Source: Streptomyces xanthophaeus (lineage in GTDB: Bacteria; Actinomycetota; Actinomycetes; Streptomycetales; Streptomycetaceae). Taken from it: a DNA stretch of 64,000 nucleotides. The stretch is from NCBI RefSeq assembly GCF_000725805.1, contig NZ_JOFT01000012.1:310001-374000 (forward strand), written 5' to 3'. Both the position numbers and the translations under genes were made by a program. This document shows, one piece after another, positions 1 to 8,915 of the stretch. Under the pieces are notes generated by a model. The model searched no databases, was not told the origin of the DNA, and saw nothing but the letters and a program-made list of their open reading frames with translations. How positions within the stretch are numbered: position 1 is the stretch's first letter; each line of letters opens with the position of its first letter.

Positions 1-254
1 TGCTCGCGCGCGAGCGGCACGGCCCGGACACCGTCGCCCTCACCGGCGGGGTGTTCGCCAACGCCCTGCTCTCCTCCGCGTGCGCCCGCATCCTGCGCGG
101 GCAGGGCTTCACCGTCCTGCGCCACCGCAACGTCCCGCCCAACGACGGCGGGCTGTCGCTCGGCCAGCTCATGGTGGCGGCGGCCCGAGCCACCGGACAC
201 CACCCACAGCAAGGAGAAGCCCATGTGCCTGGCGGTACCCGGCAGAGTGCTTGA
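1..254 (+). CDS. hypF: Carbamoyltransferase HypF, C-terminal end (partial)
   Basis: This is the last 80 or so residues of a protein whose start lies outside the window. The readable frame contains TGGVFAN and, further on, NDGGLSLGQ, the signature of the C-terminal Kae1-like domain of HypF. HypF makes the carbamoyl-adenylate that is turned into the CN ligands of the [NiFe]-hydrogenase iron. The frame runs 32 bp into hypC, which suggests translational coupling. The Gly-His-rich last 20 residues are poorly conserved in the family. Identification is supported by the hypC-hypD-hypE genes directly downstream. Confidence 0.85.
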   Translation, partial: LARERHGPDTVALTGGVFANALLSSACARILRGQGFTVLRHRNVPPNDGGLSLGQLMVAAARATGHHPQQGEAHVPGGTRQSA

Positions 255-615
255 CATCGGGGAGAGGGACGGCACCCGCATGGCTACCGTCGACTTCGGC
301 GGCGTGCAGAAGGAGGTGTGCCTGGAGTACCTCCCGGACCTCCAGGTCGGCGAGTACGCCATCGTCCACGTGGGATTCGCCCTCCAGCGCCTCGACGAGG
401 AGTCGGCCCGGCAGACCCTCGAACTGTTCGCCCAACTCGGCATGCTCCAGGAGGAGTTCGGCGACCCCTGGGAGCAGGCCGCCGCGGCCGGCGGCGCCCC
501 CTGGCCCTTCGCGGACGACCCGGCCGACCCGGCCGACCCGGCCGGCCAGGCCGAGGCCGCGCCGTCGACGGAAGCACAGCAGGCGCAGGCACGGCAGGAG
601 GAAGTGCAGCAGTGA
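223..615 (+). CDS. hypC: Hydrogenase assembly chaperone HypC/HupF
   Basis: The protein begins MCLAVPGRV. Cys2, exposed after Met removal, is the residue with which HypC binds HypD and the hydrogenase large-subunit precursor while carrying the Fe(CN)2CO unit. The conserved core ends near residue 85. The family is normally 75-95 aa, whereas this one has 130 aa because of an Ala/Pro/Asp/Gln-rich tail including a short DPADPADPA repeat, probably disordered. The start sits shortly after an AAGGAGAA ribosome-binding site inside the end of hypF. The stop overlaps the GTG of hypD in a GTGA. Confidence 0.95.
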   Translation: MCLAVPGRVLDIGERDGTRMATVDFGGVQKEVCLEYLPDLQVGEYAIVHVGFALQRLDEESARQTLELFAQLGMLQEEFGDPWEQAAAAGGAPWPFADDPADPADPAGQAEAAPSTEAQQAQARQEEVQQ

Positions 616-1805
616 AGTACATCGACGAATTCCAGGACCCCGCCCTCGCCCGCCGGCTGCTCGACGACATCCACGCCACCGTGACCCGCCCCTGGGCCCT
701 GATGGAGGTCTGCGGCGGCCAGACCCACACCATCATCCGGCACGGGATCGACCAACTCCTGCCGGAACAGGTGGAGTTGATCCACGGTCCGGGCTGTCCG
801 GTGTGCGTCACCCCGCTGGAGGTCATCGACAAGGCACTGGAGATCGCCTCCCGCCCCGACGTGATCTTCTGTTCCTTCGGGGACATGCTGCGCGTCCCCG
901 GCACCGGCCGCGACCTCTTCCAGGTGCGCAGCGAGGGCGGCGACGTCCGCGTCGTCTACTCCCCGCTCGACGCCCTGAAGATCGCCCAGCAGAACCCGCA
1001 GCGCCAGGTGGTCTTCTTCGGCATCGGCTTCGAGACCACCGCGCCGCCCAACGCCATGACGGTGTACCAGGCTAAGAAGCTGGGCATCGCCAACTTCAGC
1101 CTGCTGGTGTCCCACGTACGGGTGCCCCCGGCGATCGAGGCGATCATGCAGTCGCCGAGCTGCCGGGTCCAGGGCTTCCTCGCCGCCGGGCACGTGTGCA
1201 GCGTCATGGGCATGGGGGAGTACCCGGAGCTGGCGGCGCGCCACCGGGTGCCGATCGTCGTGACGGGATTCGAGCCGCTGGACATCCTGGAGGGTGTACG
1301 GCGGGCCGTGCACCAGCTGGAACGCGGCGAGCACACCGTCGACAACGCCTACGCGCGCGCCGTCCGCCCGGAGGGCAACCCGGCGGCCCTCGCCATGCTG
1401 GAGGACGTCTTCGAGGTCACCGACCGGGCCTGGCGCGGCATCGGCGTCATCCCCGACAGCGGGTGGCGGCTGTCCCCCCGCTACCGGGAGTTCGACGCCG
1501 AGCACCGCTTCTCGGTGACCGGCATCAAGACGCTGGAGCCGGCCGAGTGCCGCAGCGGCGAGGTGCTCCAGGGGCTCCTCAAGCCGAACGAGTGCGAGGC
1601 CTTCGGCACGCTGTGCACCCCGCGCAACCCGCTGGGCGCCACCATGGTCTCCAGCGAGGGGGCCTGCGCCGCGTACTACCTCTACCGGCGCCTGGAGCTG
1701 GAGCCCGCCCGGACGGCGCCGGCCGCACAGAGCGCCCCCGCACAGACCGACCCGGCCGCACAGACCGCCCCGACCGCGCCGCTGGAGGCGAGCCCCGTTG
1801 CCTGA
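612..1805 (+). CDS. hypD: Hydrogenase formation protein HypD
   Basis: HypD is the [4Fe-4S] scaffold on which the Fe(CN)2CO group is assembled with HypC and HypE. The 397-aa product shows the family motifs CGGQTHT (Cys34), GPGCPVC (Cys62 and Cys65) and, later, the GFETT motif. Cys residues in the C-terminal third (for example ECEAFGTLC) fit the cluster ligands. The GTG start at 612 overlaps the hypC stop and puts KYIDEF at the expected N-terminus; longer upstream frames lie inside hypC. A tail of about 30 Ala/Pro/Thr/Gln residues extends past the usual end of the family. Confidence 0.95.
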   Translation: MKYIDEFQDPALARRLLDDIHATVTRPWALMEVCGGQTHTIIRHGIDQLLPEQVELIHGPGCPVCVTPLEVIDKALEIASRPDVIFCSFGDMLRVPGTGRDLFQVRSEGGDVRVVYSPLDALKIAQQNPQRQVVFFGIGFETTAPPNAMTVYQAKKLGIANFSLLVSHVRVPPAIEAIMQSPSCRVQGFLAAGHVCSVMGMGEYPELAARHRVPIVVTGFEPLDILEGVRRAVHQLERGEHTVDNAYARAVRPEGNPAALAMLEDVFEVTDRAWRGIGVIPDSGWRLSPRYREFDAEHRFSVTGIKTLEPAECRSGEVLQGLLKPNECEAFGTLCTPRNPLGATMVSSEGACAAYYLYRRLELEPARTAPAAQSAPAQTDPAAQTAPTAPLEASPVA

Positions 1806-2859
1806 CACCGCACTGGACATCACGGGCTGGACCTGTCCGGCCCCGCTGCGCGACCGGCCCCGGGTGGTCATGGGCCACGGCGGCGGGGGCGCCCTCTCCG
1901 CCGAACTCGTCGAGCACCTCTTCGCGCCCGCCTTCGGCGGTGACGTGCTGGCCCAGCTCGGGGACTCCGCCGCCGTCACCCTGGGCGGGGTACGGCTGGC
2001 CTTCTCCACCGACTCGTACGTGGTGCGGCCGCTGTTCTTCCCCGGCGGCAGCATCGGCGACCTGGCGGTCAACGGCACCGTCAACGACCTGGCCATGAGC
2101 GGGGCCCGGGCCGCCTACCTGTCCTGCGGGTTCATCCTGGAGGAAGGCGTCGAGGTCGCCGTCGTGGCCAAGGTGGCCGAGGCCCTCGGCGCGGCCGCGC
2201 GGGCTGCGGGCGTGGAAGTGGCGACCGGCGACACCAAGGTCGTCGAAGCCGGCCACGGCGACGGCATCTACATCAACACCGCGGGCATCGGGATCATCCC
2301 GGAGGGCGTGGACCTGCGCCCGCAGCGCGTCGTACCCGGTGACGTCGTGATCGTCAGCGGCGAGATCGGGCTCCACGGCGTGGCGATCATGAGCGTGCGC
2401 GAGGGCCTGGAGTTCGGCGTGGACATCGAGAGCGACTGCGCGGCCCTCGGCGGGCTGGTGCAGAGCATGCTCGCCGTCACCCCGGACCTGCACGTGCTGC
2501 GCGACCCCACGCGGGGCGGACTGGCCGCCTCCCTGAACGAGATCGCCGCCGCCTCCGGCACCGGCGTCGTCATCCACGAGGGCCGCGTACCGGTGCCGGA
2601 GGCCGTCGCGAACGCCTGCGCGATCCTCGGCCTGGACCCGCTGTACGTGGCCAACGAGGGCAAGCTGGTGGCCTTCGTGCCCCGGCAGCACGCAGAAGCC
2701 GTGCTCGACGCGATGCGCGCCCATCCGCTGGGCCGCGGCGCGACGGTGATCGGCGAGGCGGTCGAGGCCCACCCGGGCATGGTCGTGGCGCGCACCGGCC
2801 TCGGCGGGACCCGTGTGGTGGACCTGCCGATCGGGGAGCAGCTGCCGCGCATCTGCTGA
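1798..2859 (+). CDS. hypE: Hydrogenase expression/formation protein HypE
   Basis: HypE is a PurM/SelD-like ATP-dependent dehydratase. It accepts a carbamoyl group from HypF on its C-terminal cysteine and converts it to thiocyanate, the CN donor. The 353-aa protein ends PRIC, so the essential C-terminal Cys is present. The N-terminal MGHGGGG loop, [19 protein letters not shown] and DPTRGGLA are the nucleotide-binding motifs of this fold. Translation probably starts at TTG 1798, overlapping hypD by 8 bp. No hydrogenase structural gene is visible; it may lie upstream of the window. Confidence 0.95.
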   Translation: MPDTALDITGWTCPAPLRDRPRVVMGHGGGGALSAELVEHLFAPAFGGDVLAQLGDSAAVTLGGVRLAFSTDSYVVRPLFFPGGSIGDLAVNGTVNDLAMSGARAAYLSCGFILEEGVEVAVVAKVAEALGAAARAAGVEVATGDTKVVEAGHGDGIYINTAGIGIIPEGVDLRPQRVVPGDVVIVSGEIGLHGVAIMSVREGLEFGVDIESDCAALGGLVQSMLAVTPDLHVLRDPTRGGLAASLNEIAAASGTGVVIHEGRVPVPEAVANACAILGLDPLYVANEGKLVAFVPRQHAEAVLDAMRAHPLGRGATVIGEAVEAHPGMVVARTGLGGTRVVDLPIGEQLPRIC

Positions 2860-2873
2860 GGGACCAAGCCATG

Positions 2874-2898
2874 CCCGGGGCGGTCGCCCCGCCCCGGG
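2874..2898 (+). terminator. Hairpin after hypE
   Basis: A perfect 10-bp inverted repeat (CCCGGGGCGG, 5-nt loop TCGCC, then the complement) lies 14 bp after the hypE stop. There is no T-run, as is usual for streptomycete terminators. It would close the hyp operon before the PRC-barrel gene. Confidence 0.6.
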
Positions 2899-2966
2899 TC
2901 CGATCGCATGACAGGCCGCCGCCCGGGTAGGCGCGGGAAGAACGGCGGGGGACGAAGGAGGTTGTC

Positions 2967-3317
2967 ATGGGCTCCGCCATCTGGGCCTTCGGCGGCGATG
3001 CGGGTCACGCGGCCGGCACGGATCTCGTCGGTTTCAAGGTCGAGGCGTCCGACGGGTCGATCGGCAAGGTCGACAAGCACTCCGAGGACGTCGATCGCAG
3101 CTACGTCGTCGTCGACACCGGGCCGTGGATCTTCGGCCGCAAGGTGATGATCCCGGCCGGGCTCATCACGCGCGTCGAGCTCCAGGACGAAACGGTCCAC
3201 CTGTCGTGCACGCGAAGCCAGGTGAAGGCCTCGCCGGACTTCGCGAGCGGTCAGACCGAGGAGGACGTCGCGTACATCCGGCAGATCGAGAGCCACTACG
3301 CGAACTCCCACATGTGA
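2967..3317 (+). CDS. PRC-barrel domain protein
   Basis: The 116-aa soluble protein contains one PRC-barrel-like segment (roughly residues 15-80) with the pattern DLVGFKVEASDGSIGKVD followed by SYVVVDTG and a strand ending KVMIPAG. PRC barrels are small beta barrels found in RimM, photosynthetic reaction centres and many stand-alone actinobacterial proteins of unknown role. The start is well set by an AAGGAGG ribosome-binding site about 7 bp before ATG 2967. The gene appears monocistronic, between the hyp hairpin and a convergent gene. No partner can be inferred. Confidence 0.8.
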   Translation: MGSAIWAFGGDAGHAAGTDLVGFKVEASDGSIGKVDKHSEDVDRSYVVVDTGPWIFGRKVMIPAGLITRVELQDETVHLSCTRSQVKASPDFASGQTEEDVAYIRQIESHYANSHM

Positions 3318-3331
3318 GCCGCGTGGCCGGG

Positions 3332-4066
3332 TCAGCGGCCGCCCAGGGCGTCCGCCAGGGCGCGCGCCTGTTCCGGGGTGATCCCGAGGGCGAGCGGGAC
3401 CCGGCGGGGGCTGTACGGGGAGGAACACACGGCGAGCGGGCTGGCGTCCGTCACGGTCCACCGGGGTCCGTCGGTCCGTCCCGGCCCGGGCAGCAGGGAC
3501 GCGGCCAGCACGGCGGTCGCGTCGCCGCGTATCCCGACGCGGGACAGGGCCCGCGCCACGGTGTCCCGGGCTTCGGCCGGCAGGTGGCAGTCCCCGAGCG
3601 CGGGCAGCATGAGCAGCAGGCGCTGGGACGGGTCGCTCAGGCCCTCGTCGTCGTCCTGGCCGCTCTGTCCGCTCGCGGCGAGGGCGACGAGCTCCGTCCA
3701 GGACAGGCCGGGCCCGGCGTCGTCGGCGCCGCACTGGGCGAGGTACCCGAGCCGCCCCCACTGCGGGTGGCGGACGAAGAAGTCGACGTTGTCGGCCTCC
3801 TCGTCGTTGGCGTACACGACGAAGACCGTGTGGCCGCCGCCGATGCCGATCCGCAGGACGGGCCAGGGCAGCTCGCAGTCGCTCAGGCGGTCCACGATCG
3901 CCTCGTAGGCGGATGCGTCGACCCCGTACTCCTCCGGGCGCTCGCCCGGGTCGCCCTTCGTCAGCAGGAGGTGGGCGAGCCAGAAGGCGGGTTCCCGGGC
4001 GAGGTCCTCCGCGGCGGTCAGCTCGCAGCCGTCCAGGTACTCGGGGACGTCGACAACGGTGCTCAT
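3332..4066 (-). CDS. Conserved hypothetical protein, 244 aa
   Basis: I do not recognise a named family. The protein is soluble and acidic, with no signal peptide or membrane segment. A central segment GGGHTVFVVYANDEEADNVD followed by FFVRHPQWGRLGYLAQ looks like a beta-sheet domain with conserved aromatic residues, as seen in streptomycete hypothetical proteins. The C-terminal part is Pro/Arg-rich. ATG 4066 is preceded by TCTCCTCCC read in reverse, a good ribosome-binding site. The gene ends 14 bp from the end of the convergent PRC gene. Confidence 0.65.
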   Translation of the reverse strand: MSTVVDVPEYLDGCELTAAEDLAREPAFWLAHLLLTKGDPGERPEEYGVDASAYEAIVDRLSDCELPWPVLRIGIGGGHTVFVVYANDEEADNVDFFVRHPQWGRLGYLAQCGADDAGPGLSWTELVALAASGQSGQDDDEGLSDPSQRLLLMLPALGDCHLPAEARDTVARALSRVGIRGDATAVLAASLLPGPGRTDGPRWTVTDASPLAVCSSPYSPRRVPLALGITPEQARALADALGGR

Positions 4067-4269
4067 GGGAGGAGATTAGGGAAGACCGCCCGGCGGCCTT
4101 CCGGCGGGGTGGAACCCGCCGGGCGCGGGACGCGGGGACACCGTGCCCGGAGCGGTCATGCGGCGCAGACCGCGCCGTGGCGTGCGGCGCGGCGGATGAT
4201 GGAGGGGTGCGCGGCGGAGCCGTTCTTCGACCGTCTGCCGAACCCGCGAGCGCAGGAGGTGTGCGTGCC

Positions 4270-4521
4270 ATGACCGAGCACGACGGCGGTCCGTCGGCGC
4301 GGAAGCTGGAGGAGGGCCGGCTGCTCAAGGAGCTGGAGGCCATCCACCGAACCCGTCACGAGACCTTGCTGCACGGGTCGGACGACGCCCTGGTCACCCA
4401 CACGCAGCGGATGAACGAGCTGGAGCACGAGTACGTGCGCCGCCATCCGCAGCGCGCCCAGACGGCGGCCCGCACCCGCTCGGGCGCCCGCGCCCGCACC
4501 CACGACGAGGACGCCCTCTAG
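4270..4521 (+). CDS. DUF6158 family small protein
   Basis: This 83-aa hydrophilic protein has a highly charged helical core (residues 12-60) with ARKLEEGRLLKELEAIHRTR and HTQRMNELEHEYVRRHPQR. I recognise the pattern as the actinobacterial DUF6158 family, of unknown function. ATG 4270 follows AGGAGGTG by a short spacer. The last 4 bp overlap the end of the convergent DUF6328 gene. The fold is probably a two-helix coiled coil. Confidence 0.8.
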   Translation: MTEHDGGPSARKLEEGRLLKELEAIHRTRHETLLHGSDDALVTHTQRMNELEHEYVRRHPQRAQTAARTRSGARARTHDEDAL

Positions 4522-5024
4522 TCGTCCTCGTCCGTGTAGCGGAAACGGGCCCACAGCGGCAGGACGAACCAGCACAGCACGTACCAGGCCGTCACGCCCG
4601 CCACCAGCCAGGGCACGGCGTCGTTGTGTGTGGCCACCCGCAGGATCAGGAAGAGCGCCGAGACCAGGGTGGCCAGCAGCAGGACGATGCCCAGGAAGGT
4701 GAGGCGTGATGCCCAGCGGACCGCCTGGGGCTTCATGCGGCGGCCCGAGACGATCCGGTGGAAGGCGACGGGCCCGATGAGCGCTCCCGTGGCCAGGGAG
4801 CCCAGGAGCACGGTGACGATGTAGATCGTCTTGTCGGTCTGCGGCAGGCCCTGGAAGTGCGGGGTGAAGACCACCGTCAGCAGGAAGCCGAAGAGGATCT
4901 GGACGCCGGTCTGGGCCACCCGGATCTCCTGGACCAGCTCCTGCCACTGCCGGTCCGCGCGTTCCTCGGGGCTCTCGTCCCTGCCGGTGTCGTTCCCACC
5001 GGTGCCCTTGCCCTCGCCCTGCAT
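4518..5024 (-). CDS. DUF6328 family membrane protein
   Basis: The protein has 168 aa with a polar, acidic first 45 residues containing ESPEERADRQWQELVQEIR and then four hydrophobic segments, at about 42-60, 68-92, 105-128 and 137-158. This matches the DUF6328 family as I remember it: small four-helix membrane proteins of actinobacteria with unknown function. The ATG is preceded by a GGGAGG-type site. It lies 57 bp downstream of the DUF6126 gene on the same strand and may be cotranscribed with it. Confidence 0.8.
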   Translation of the reverse strand: MQGEGKGTGGNDTGRDESPEERADRQWQELVQEIRVAQTGVQILFGFLLTVVFTPHFQGLPQTDKTIYIVTVLLGSLATGALIGPVAFHRIVSGRRMKPQAVRWASRLTFLGIVLLLATLVSALFLILRVATHNDAVPWLVAGVTAWYVLCWFVLPLWARFRYTDEDD

Positions 5025-5081
5025 GGTGCCTCCCTGAAGGGTGTGCGGGCCCGGGGCGGCGGCCGCCCGGGCGCCGCGCGG

Positions 5082-5282
5082 CTATTTCTCGGCGTGCTGC
5101 CCCAGGTAGAAGAGCAGCCAGACGAAGCCGGCGAAGACGTGCGTGCCGAAGATGTAGAAGAAGGCGCGCAGTGCCACGCCGTTCTCCTTCCACTTCTCGT
5201 GCTTCGCCGCGGCGGCCGTGTCGGCGGGGTCCTGCGGCACGAGCGGCTCCCGGGGTCTGGTTGGTAGGTGTGGGCATTTCAT
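5082..5282 (-). CDS. DUF6126 family single-pass membrane protein
   Basis: A 66-aa protein with HEKWKENGVALRAFFYIFG followed by one membrane helix (FAGFVWLLFYLGQ, about residues 48-62) and a short charged tail. It fits the streptomycete DUF6126 family. The start is uncertain: ATG 5282 lies inside the inverted repeat at 5283-5304 or just beside it and has a poor ribosome-binding site, so a start further in, before VPQDPADTAAA, is possible. In other streptomycetes such genes are often linked to small regulators; here a TetR gene is divergent. Confidence 0.7.
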   Translation of the reverse strand: MKCPHLPTRPREPLVPQDPADTAAAAKHEKWKENGVALRAFFYIFGTHVFAGFVWLLFYLGQHAEK

Positions 5283-5304
5283 CGTATCGATGTACCGCGA
5301 TACG
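5283..5304. promoter_or_regulatory. Inverted repeat, candidate operator
   Basis: A perfect 7-bp inverted repeat (CGTATCG and CGATACG, 8 bp apart) sits in the gap between the divergent DUF6126 and TetR genes. Its position next to a TetR gene suggests an operator for that regulator or for the DUF6126 promoter. No binding data exist. Confidence 0.4.
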
Positions 5305-5348
5305 GCCCTGCGGTCGGGCGCGTCGCGTGGGCCGACTTTGCCTCAAGT

Positions 5349-5364
5349 GAGACAATCTTGTATC
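5349..5364. promoter_or_regulatory. Candidate TetR operator
   Basis: The near-perfect 16-bp palindrome GAGACAA-TC-TTGTATC (one mismatch) lies 25 bp before the tetR start. It is the most AT-rich stretch of the region, probably overlapping the promoter. Size and symmetry fit an operator for autoregulation of the TetR/MFS pair. Confidence 0.55.
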
Positions 5365-5389
5365 GTTCGAGGCTAAGGAGGCTCACATC

Positions 5390-5965
5390 ATGGTGCGCGA
5401 AGAAGAACTGCTGGACGGCGCCGCGCGCGTCCTCGCCGGGGACCACAGCGCCTCGATGGTGCAGATCGCCGCCGGCATCGGGACCAGCCGCGCCACGCTC
5501 AGCCGCCGCTACGCGACCCGCGAAGCCCTGCTGAAGGCCGTCGCCGTCCGGGCGATCCAGGTGGTCGACGGCTGCCTGAGCCCCCTCGACCTGGAGGGTG
5601 ACGCCGACGCGGAGGCCTTCGACGCCGCCCTTGAGGAGCTGGTACTCGCCCTGCTGCCCGCCGCGCACCTGTACGGCTTCACCACGCGCGACGCCACCGT
5701 GCTGGCCGACCCCGAGTTCCGCGCCGGTGTGGACCGTCAGGACCAGCGCGCCCTGGCCTTCCTCGCCCTCGGCCAGCGGCTGGGGCGGCTGCGCGCCGAC
5801 CTGCCGCCGTACTGGATCTGGTACTCGCTCTGGGGCCTGCTCGACGCCGCCGCCGAAGGCGTGCGCGACGGGCACCTCGCCCCCCGTGAGATCGGCCGAC
5901 TGGTCCTCACCTCCTTCCTCGGCGGCGCGCGGCCCACCGCGACCCCGCCCCCTGCCCGACCCTGA
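5390..5965 (+). CDS. TetR/AcrR family transcriptional regulator
   Basis: The 191-aa protein has an N-terminal helix-turn-helix (about residues 8-52) with the typical IAAGIGTSRATLSRRYATRE pattern ending in the recognition helix and an LLKAVA helix. The C-terminal half is helical and variable, as expected for the ligand-binding and dimerisation domain. It lies 10 bp before an MFS transporter on the same strand, a classic local repressor-efflux pair. AAGGAGG (5375-5381) fixes ATG 5390. Two inverted repeats upstream are candidate operators. Confidence 0.9.
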   Translation: MVREEELLDGAARVLAGDHSASMVQIAAGIGTSRATLSRRYATREALLKAVAVRAIQVVDGCLSPLDLEGDADAEAFDAALEELVLALLPAAHLYGFTTRDATVLADPEFRAGVDRQDQRALAFLALGQRLGRLRADLPPYWIWYSLWGLLDAAAEGVRDGHLAPREIGRLVLTSFLGGARPTATPPPARP

Positions 5966-5975
5966 ACGGAACCCC

Positions 5976-7499
5976 ATGCACACCCCCTCGCGGGACCCCC
6001 GCCGCTGGATCGTCCTCGCGATCCTCTCCGGCAGCCTCCTGCTCATCTCGATGGACACCACGATCCTCAACGTGGCCTTCCCCTCGCTGGTGGGCGACCT
6101 CCAGCCGGGCGCCGTACAGCAGCTGTGGATCATCGACGTCTACGCGCTCGCCCTGTCCGGCCTGCTCGTCACCGCCGGAGCCCTCGGCGACCGCTGGGGC
6201 CGCAAGCGGCTGCTCATGGCGGGCTTCGGCATCTTCTCGGTGGCCTCGCTGATCGCCGTGTTCTCCACCGAGGCCTGGCACGTGATCGCGGCCCGCGCCC
6301 TGCTGGGCGTCGGCGGCGCCGCGATCATGCCGTCCACCCTGTCGATCCTGCGCACCGTGTTCACCGACGCCAAGGAGCGCGCCTTCGCCCTCGCCGTCTG
6401 GGCGGCCGTCTTCGGCGGCGGCATGGCCTTCGGCCCCGTCGTCGGCGGACTCCTCGTCCAGGACCACGGCTGGCACTCGGCCTTCCTCCTCAACCTGCCC
6501 GTCGCCGCCGTCATCGTCGCGGCCGGCTTGCGCTACCTGCCCGAATCCCGCGCCCCGCGCGCCGCCGGACGCTGGGACTGGTGGGGCGTCGGCCAGTCCA
6601 TCGTGGGCATGCTCGCCCTCGCGGGCGGCATCAAGCAGCTCGGCAAGAGCGGCGTCGGCGAGCCCCTGCCCTGGGCGCTCCTGATCCTCGCCGCCGTCCT
6701 GCTGACCGTCTTCGTACGCCGCCAGCTGAGCCTGGACAACCCGCTGCTCCAGGTGCGCCTGTTCGCCAAGCCCGCCTTCAGCGTCGCGGCCACCGCGATC
6801 TTCCTGCCCATGGTGGGCATGGGCGCGATCCTCTTCCTGGTCACCCAGTGGTTCCAGTACGGCCAGGGCTACACCCCGCTGGAGGCGGGTCTGCGGCTGC
6901 TGCCCGCCCCGCTCGCGCTGATCTGCGCGTCCATGGTGGCGCCCACGCTGATGCACCGCTTCGCGATACGGCACGTGCTCGGCGCCGGACTGGTCGTACT
7001 GGCCGCGGGCATGGCCCTGCCCTGGACCCTCCAGCAGTTCACCGGCCTCGGCTACCCCGCGTTCGCCGTCGCCCTGACCGTCATGGGGGTGGGCGCGGGC
7101 CTGGCCACCACGGTGGCTTCGGTCACCCTGGTCTCCGCGGCCCCCGCCGCCGAGGTGTCCAGCGCCGCCGCGATAGAGGAGACCTGCTACGAGCTCGGCT
7201 CGGCCATGGGCGTCGCCGTCCTCGGATCCACCGCGGCCGTCCTGTACCGGGACAACCTGCCGGTCCTCGACCTGGACGGCCCGAGCGCCGAAGCGGTGCG
7301 CGGCTCCGTCGGTGAGGCCGCGCACACGGCCGAGCAGCTCGGCGGCGCCGTCGGGCAGGCGCTGATCGACACCGCCTCGCACGCCTACACCCTCGCCATC
7401 ACCCCGGCGTTCCTGATGGCCGGGGCCCTGGCGGTCGTCGCCGCGGCGACGACCTGGGCGCTCATCCCGCGCGACCTCCAGCCCACCGAGAACCACTGA
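5976..7499 (+). CDS. MFS transporter, DHA2 (14-TMS) drug:H+ antiporter type
   Basis: A 507-aa polytopic protein. TM1 is followed by MDTTILNVAFPSL, the DHA2 motif (D/T-x-x-x-N-V-A-x-P). Motif A appears as GALGDRWGRKRLL between TM2 and TM3. The antiporter region with GxxxGPxxGG reads GMAFGPVVGGLL. The extra central helices and length are typical of the 14-TMS EmrB/QacA group. Substrate cannot be deduced. The gene follows tetR by 10 bp and is likely induced when the repressor is released. Its 3' end overlaps the convergent XRE-TPR gene by 38 bp. Confidence 0.92.
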   Translation: MHTPSRDPRRWIVLAILSGSLLLISMDTTILNVAFPSLVGDLQPGAVQQLWIIDVYALALSGLLVTAGALGDRWGRKRLLMAGFGIFSVASLIAVFSTEAWHVIAARALLGVGGAAIMPSTLSILRTVFTDAKERAFALAVWAAVFGGGMAFGPVVGGLLVQDHGWHSAFLLNLPVAAVIVAAGLRYLPESRAPRAAGRWDWWGVGQSIVGMLALAGGIKQLGKSGVGEPLPWALLILAAVLLTVFVRRQLSLDNPLLQVRLFAKPAFSVAATAIFLPMVGMGAILFLVTQWFQYGQGYTPLEAGLRLLPAPLALICASMVAPTLMHRFAIRHVLGAGLVVLAAGMALPWTLQQFTGLGYPAFAVALTVMGVGAGLATTVASVTLVSAAPAAEVSSAAAIEETCYELGSAMGVAVLGSTAAVLYRDNLPVLDLDGPSAEAVRGSVGEAAHTAEQLGGAVGQALIDTASHAYTLAITPAFLMAGALAVVAAATTWALIPRDLQPTENH

Positions 7500-8838
7500 C
7501 CGCGCCCGCGGCGACGGGGCCCGCCGGAGCGGGCCCCAAGGTGGTGGTCCCGGGAGCCGCCCGGTGGCCCAGCCCCGTCCGGTACGCGTCGAGGGCGGCC
7601 TCGGTCCGGCCGGTGCGCCGCAGCAGGTCACCGAGCAGTCGGCACAGATCGGCCAGGTCGCCCGTCGCCCCGCTGCGTTCCAGCAGGGCAAGCGCCTGTA
7701 CGTAGTGCTCCTCGGCGGCCTCCGGCTCACCGCGCTCCTCGGCCATCAGGCCGAGGAGCCGGTGCGCGCCGCCCGCGTGCACGGCGCCGTGCCGGTCGCC
7801 GAGTTCCAGCAGCGCCGACAGCAACGCGACGGCCTCCTCGGACCGGCCGAGCCGGCGAAGTACGTCGGCCAGCTCCACCTCCACCTGAGCGGTGTACAGG
7901 GCGGCCCGGCGCGCTGCCAGCATGTCGCGGGCCGTGCGCAACTCCCGCTCGGCCGAATCCAGTTCCCCGTTCTGGGCCTGTACGTAGCCGCGCATCCAGT
8001 GGCAGTGCGCCAGATCGGTGCTCAGCCGCAGCTGGGCGTAGATCGTCTGCGCCTTGGCCAGGGAGGCGTCCGCGTCGGCCACCCGCCCCTCCGCGAGGAA
8101 GGTCCGCGCGACCTGCCGGTGCATGCCCGCCACCAGCGCAGGGTCGCTGACCTGCGGGGCCAGGGCGAGGGCCACTTCGGCCGCATGGGCGGCGCGGGCG
8201 TGCGCGCCCATGTCGATGTACGGGCCGATGACGGCCGCGTAGAGCAGGACCAGCGCCTCCGGGTCGGCAAGCCCGCTGCTGCCCAGCTCGTCGATGGCGG
8301 ATTCCAGCAGGTAGCAGGCGTAGCGCAGCTCGCCCGCGAGCAGGTGCGCGACGGCGCGGCCCCGGACGGCGCGGGCGCGGCGGGGGAGGGGCTCCTCGGC
8401 CAGGAGCCGCTCGGCCGCCTCGAAGTGCGCGATGGCCGCGGGCAGTTGCCCCGCCTCCAGGGCGCAGTCCCCGAGCCCCAGGAGGGCTTCCGCCCGCTCC
8501 GGGGCGAGCCCCAGCGCCTCGGCTTCGGCGAGGAGCCCGCGGAAACGGCCGGCGGCCTCGTCGGCCGCCCCGGTGGCGAGGGTCTGCTGCGCGTCGGTGA
8601 GGGCGAGCCGCAGTTCGGTGCCCAGCCGGGCGGGACGACCGGTGGTCAGTTCCTCGTACGAGGTCTCCAGCCGCCCGGCGAGGAAGCGCAGCGCCGTCTC
8701 CGAGGGCCGGACCTTGCCCGCCTCCAGGGTGGAGATGTAGGCGGGCGTGTACGAGCTGCCCGCCAACTGCCGCTGGGTCAGGCCGAGTCCGGTCCGCATG
8801 CGCTGCACCCGGCGGCCGATTGCGGCCGGTTCGTCCAT
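7462..8838 (-). CDS. XRE-family regulator with TPR domain
   Basis: The 458-aa protein begins with an HTH-XRE domain (residues 8-62: GLTQRQLAG, YISTLEAGKVRPSE). About ten degenerate tetratricopeptide-type helix pairs follow (for example AIAHFEAAERLL, AEEHYVQALALLERSG, ALDAYRTGL). This resembles peptide- or metabolite-sensing HTH-TPR regulators common in streptomycetes. The last 38 residues are Gly/Ala-rich and overlap the MFS gene. It is divergent from the secreted M64 peptidase across a 139-bp gap with inverted repeats, so regulation of that peptidase is plausible. That link is inference. Confidence 0.85.
   Translation of the reverse strand: MDEPAAIGRRVQRMRTGLGLTQRQLAGSSYTPAYISTLEAGKVRPSETALRFLAGRLETSYEELTTGRPARLGTELRLALTDAQQTLATGAADEAAGRFRGLLAEAEALGLAPERAEALLGLGDCALEAGQLPAAIAHFEAAERLLAEEPLPRRARAVRGRAVAHLLAGELRYACYLLESAIDELGSSGLADPEALVLLYAAVIGPYIDMGAHARAAHAAEVALALAPQVSDPALVAGMHRQVARTFLAEGRVADADASLAKAQTIYAQLRLSTDLAHCHWMRGYVQAQNGELDSAERELRTARDMLAARRAALYTAQVEVELADVLRRLGRSEEAVALLSALLELGDRHGAVHAGGAHRLLGLMAEERGEPEAAEEHYVQALALLERSGATGDLADLCRLLGDLLRRTGRTEAALDAYRTGLGHRAAPGTTTLGPAPAGPVAAGAVSGSRWAGGRAG
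7516..7537 (+). terminator. Hairpin after MFS gene
   Basis: A perfect 9-bp stem (GGGGCCCGC, 4-nt loop, complement) lies 17 bp after the MFS stop, inside the 3' end of the convergent XRE-TPR gene. It could act on either transcript. Confidence 0.45.
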
Positions 8839-8915
8839 GGAAGCTCCCTCATCGCTGGAACTCCCCAGTATTCAGGGGGAGGAGGCCATTGCGGACCACT
8901 CGCGCGACACCTAGT

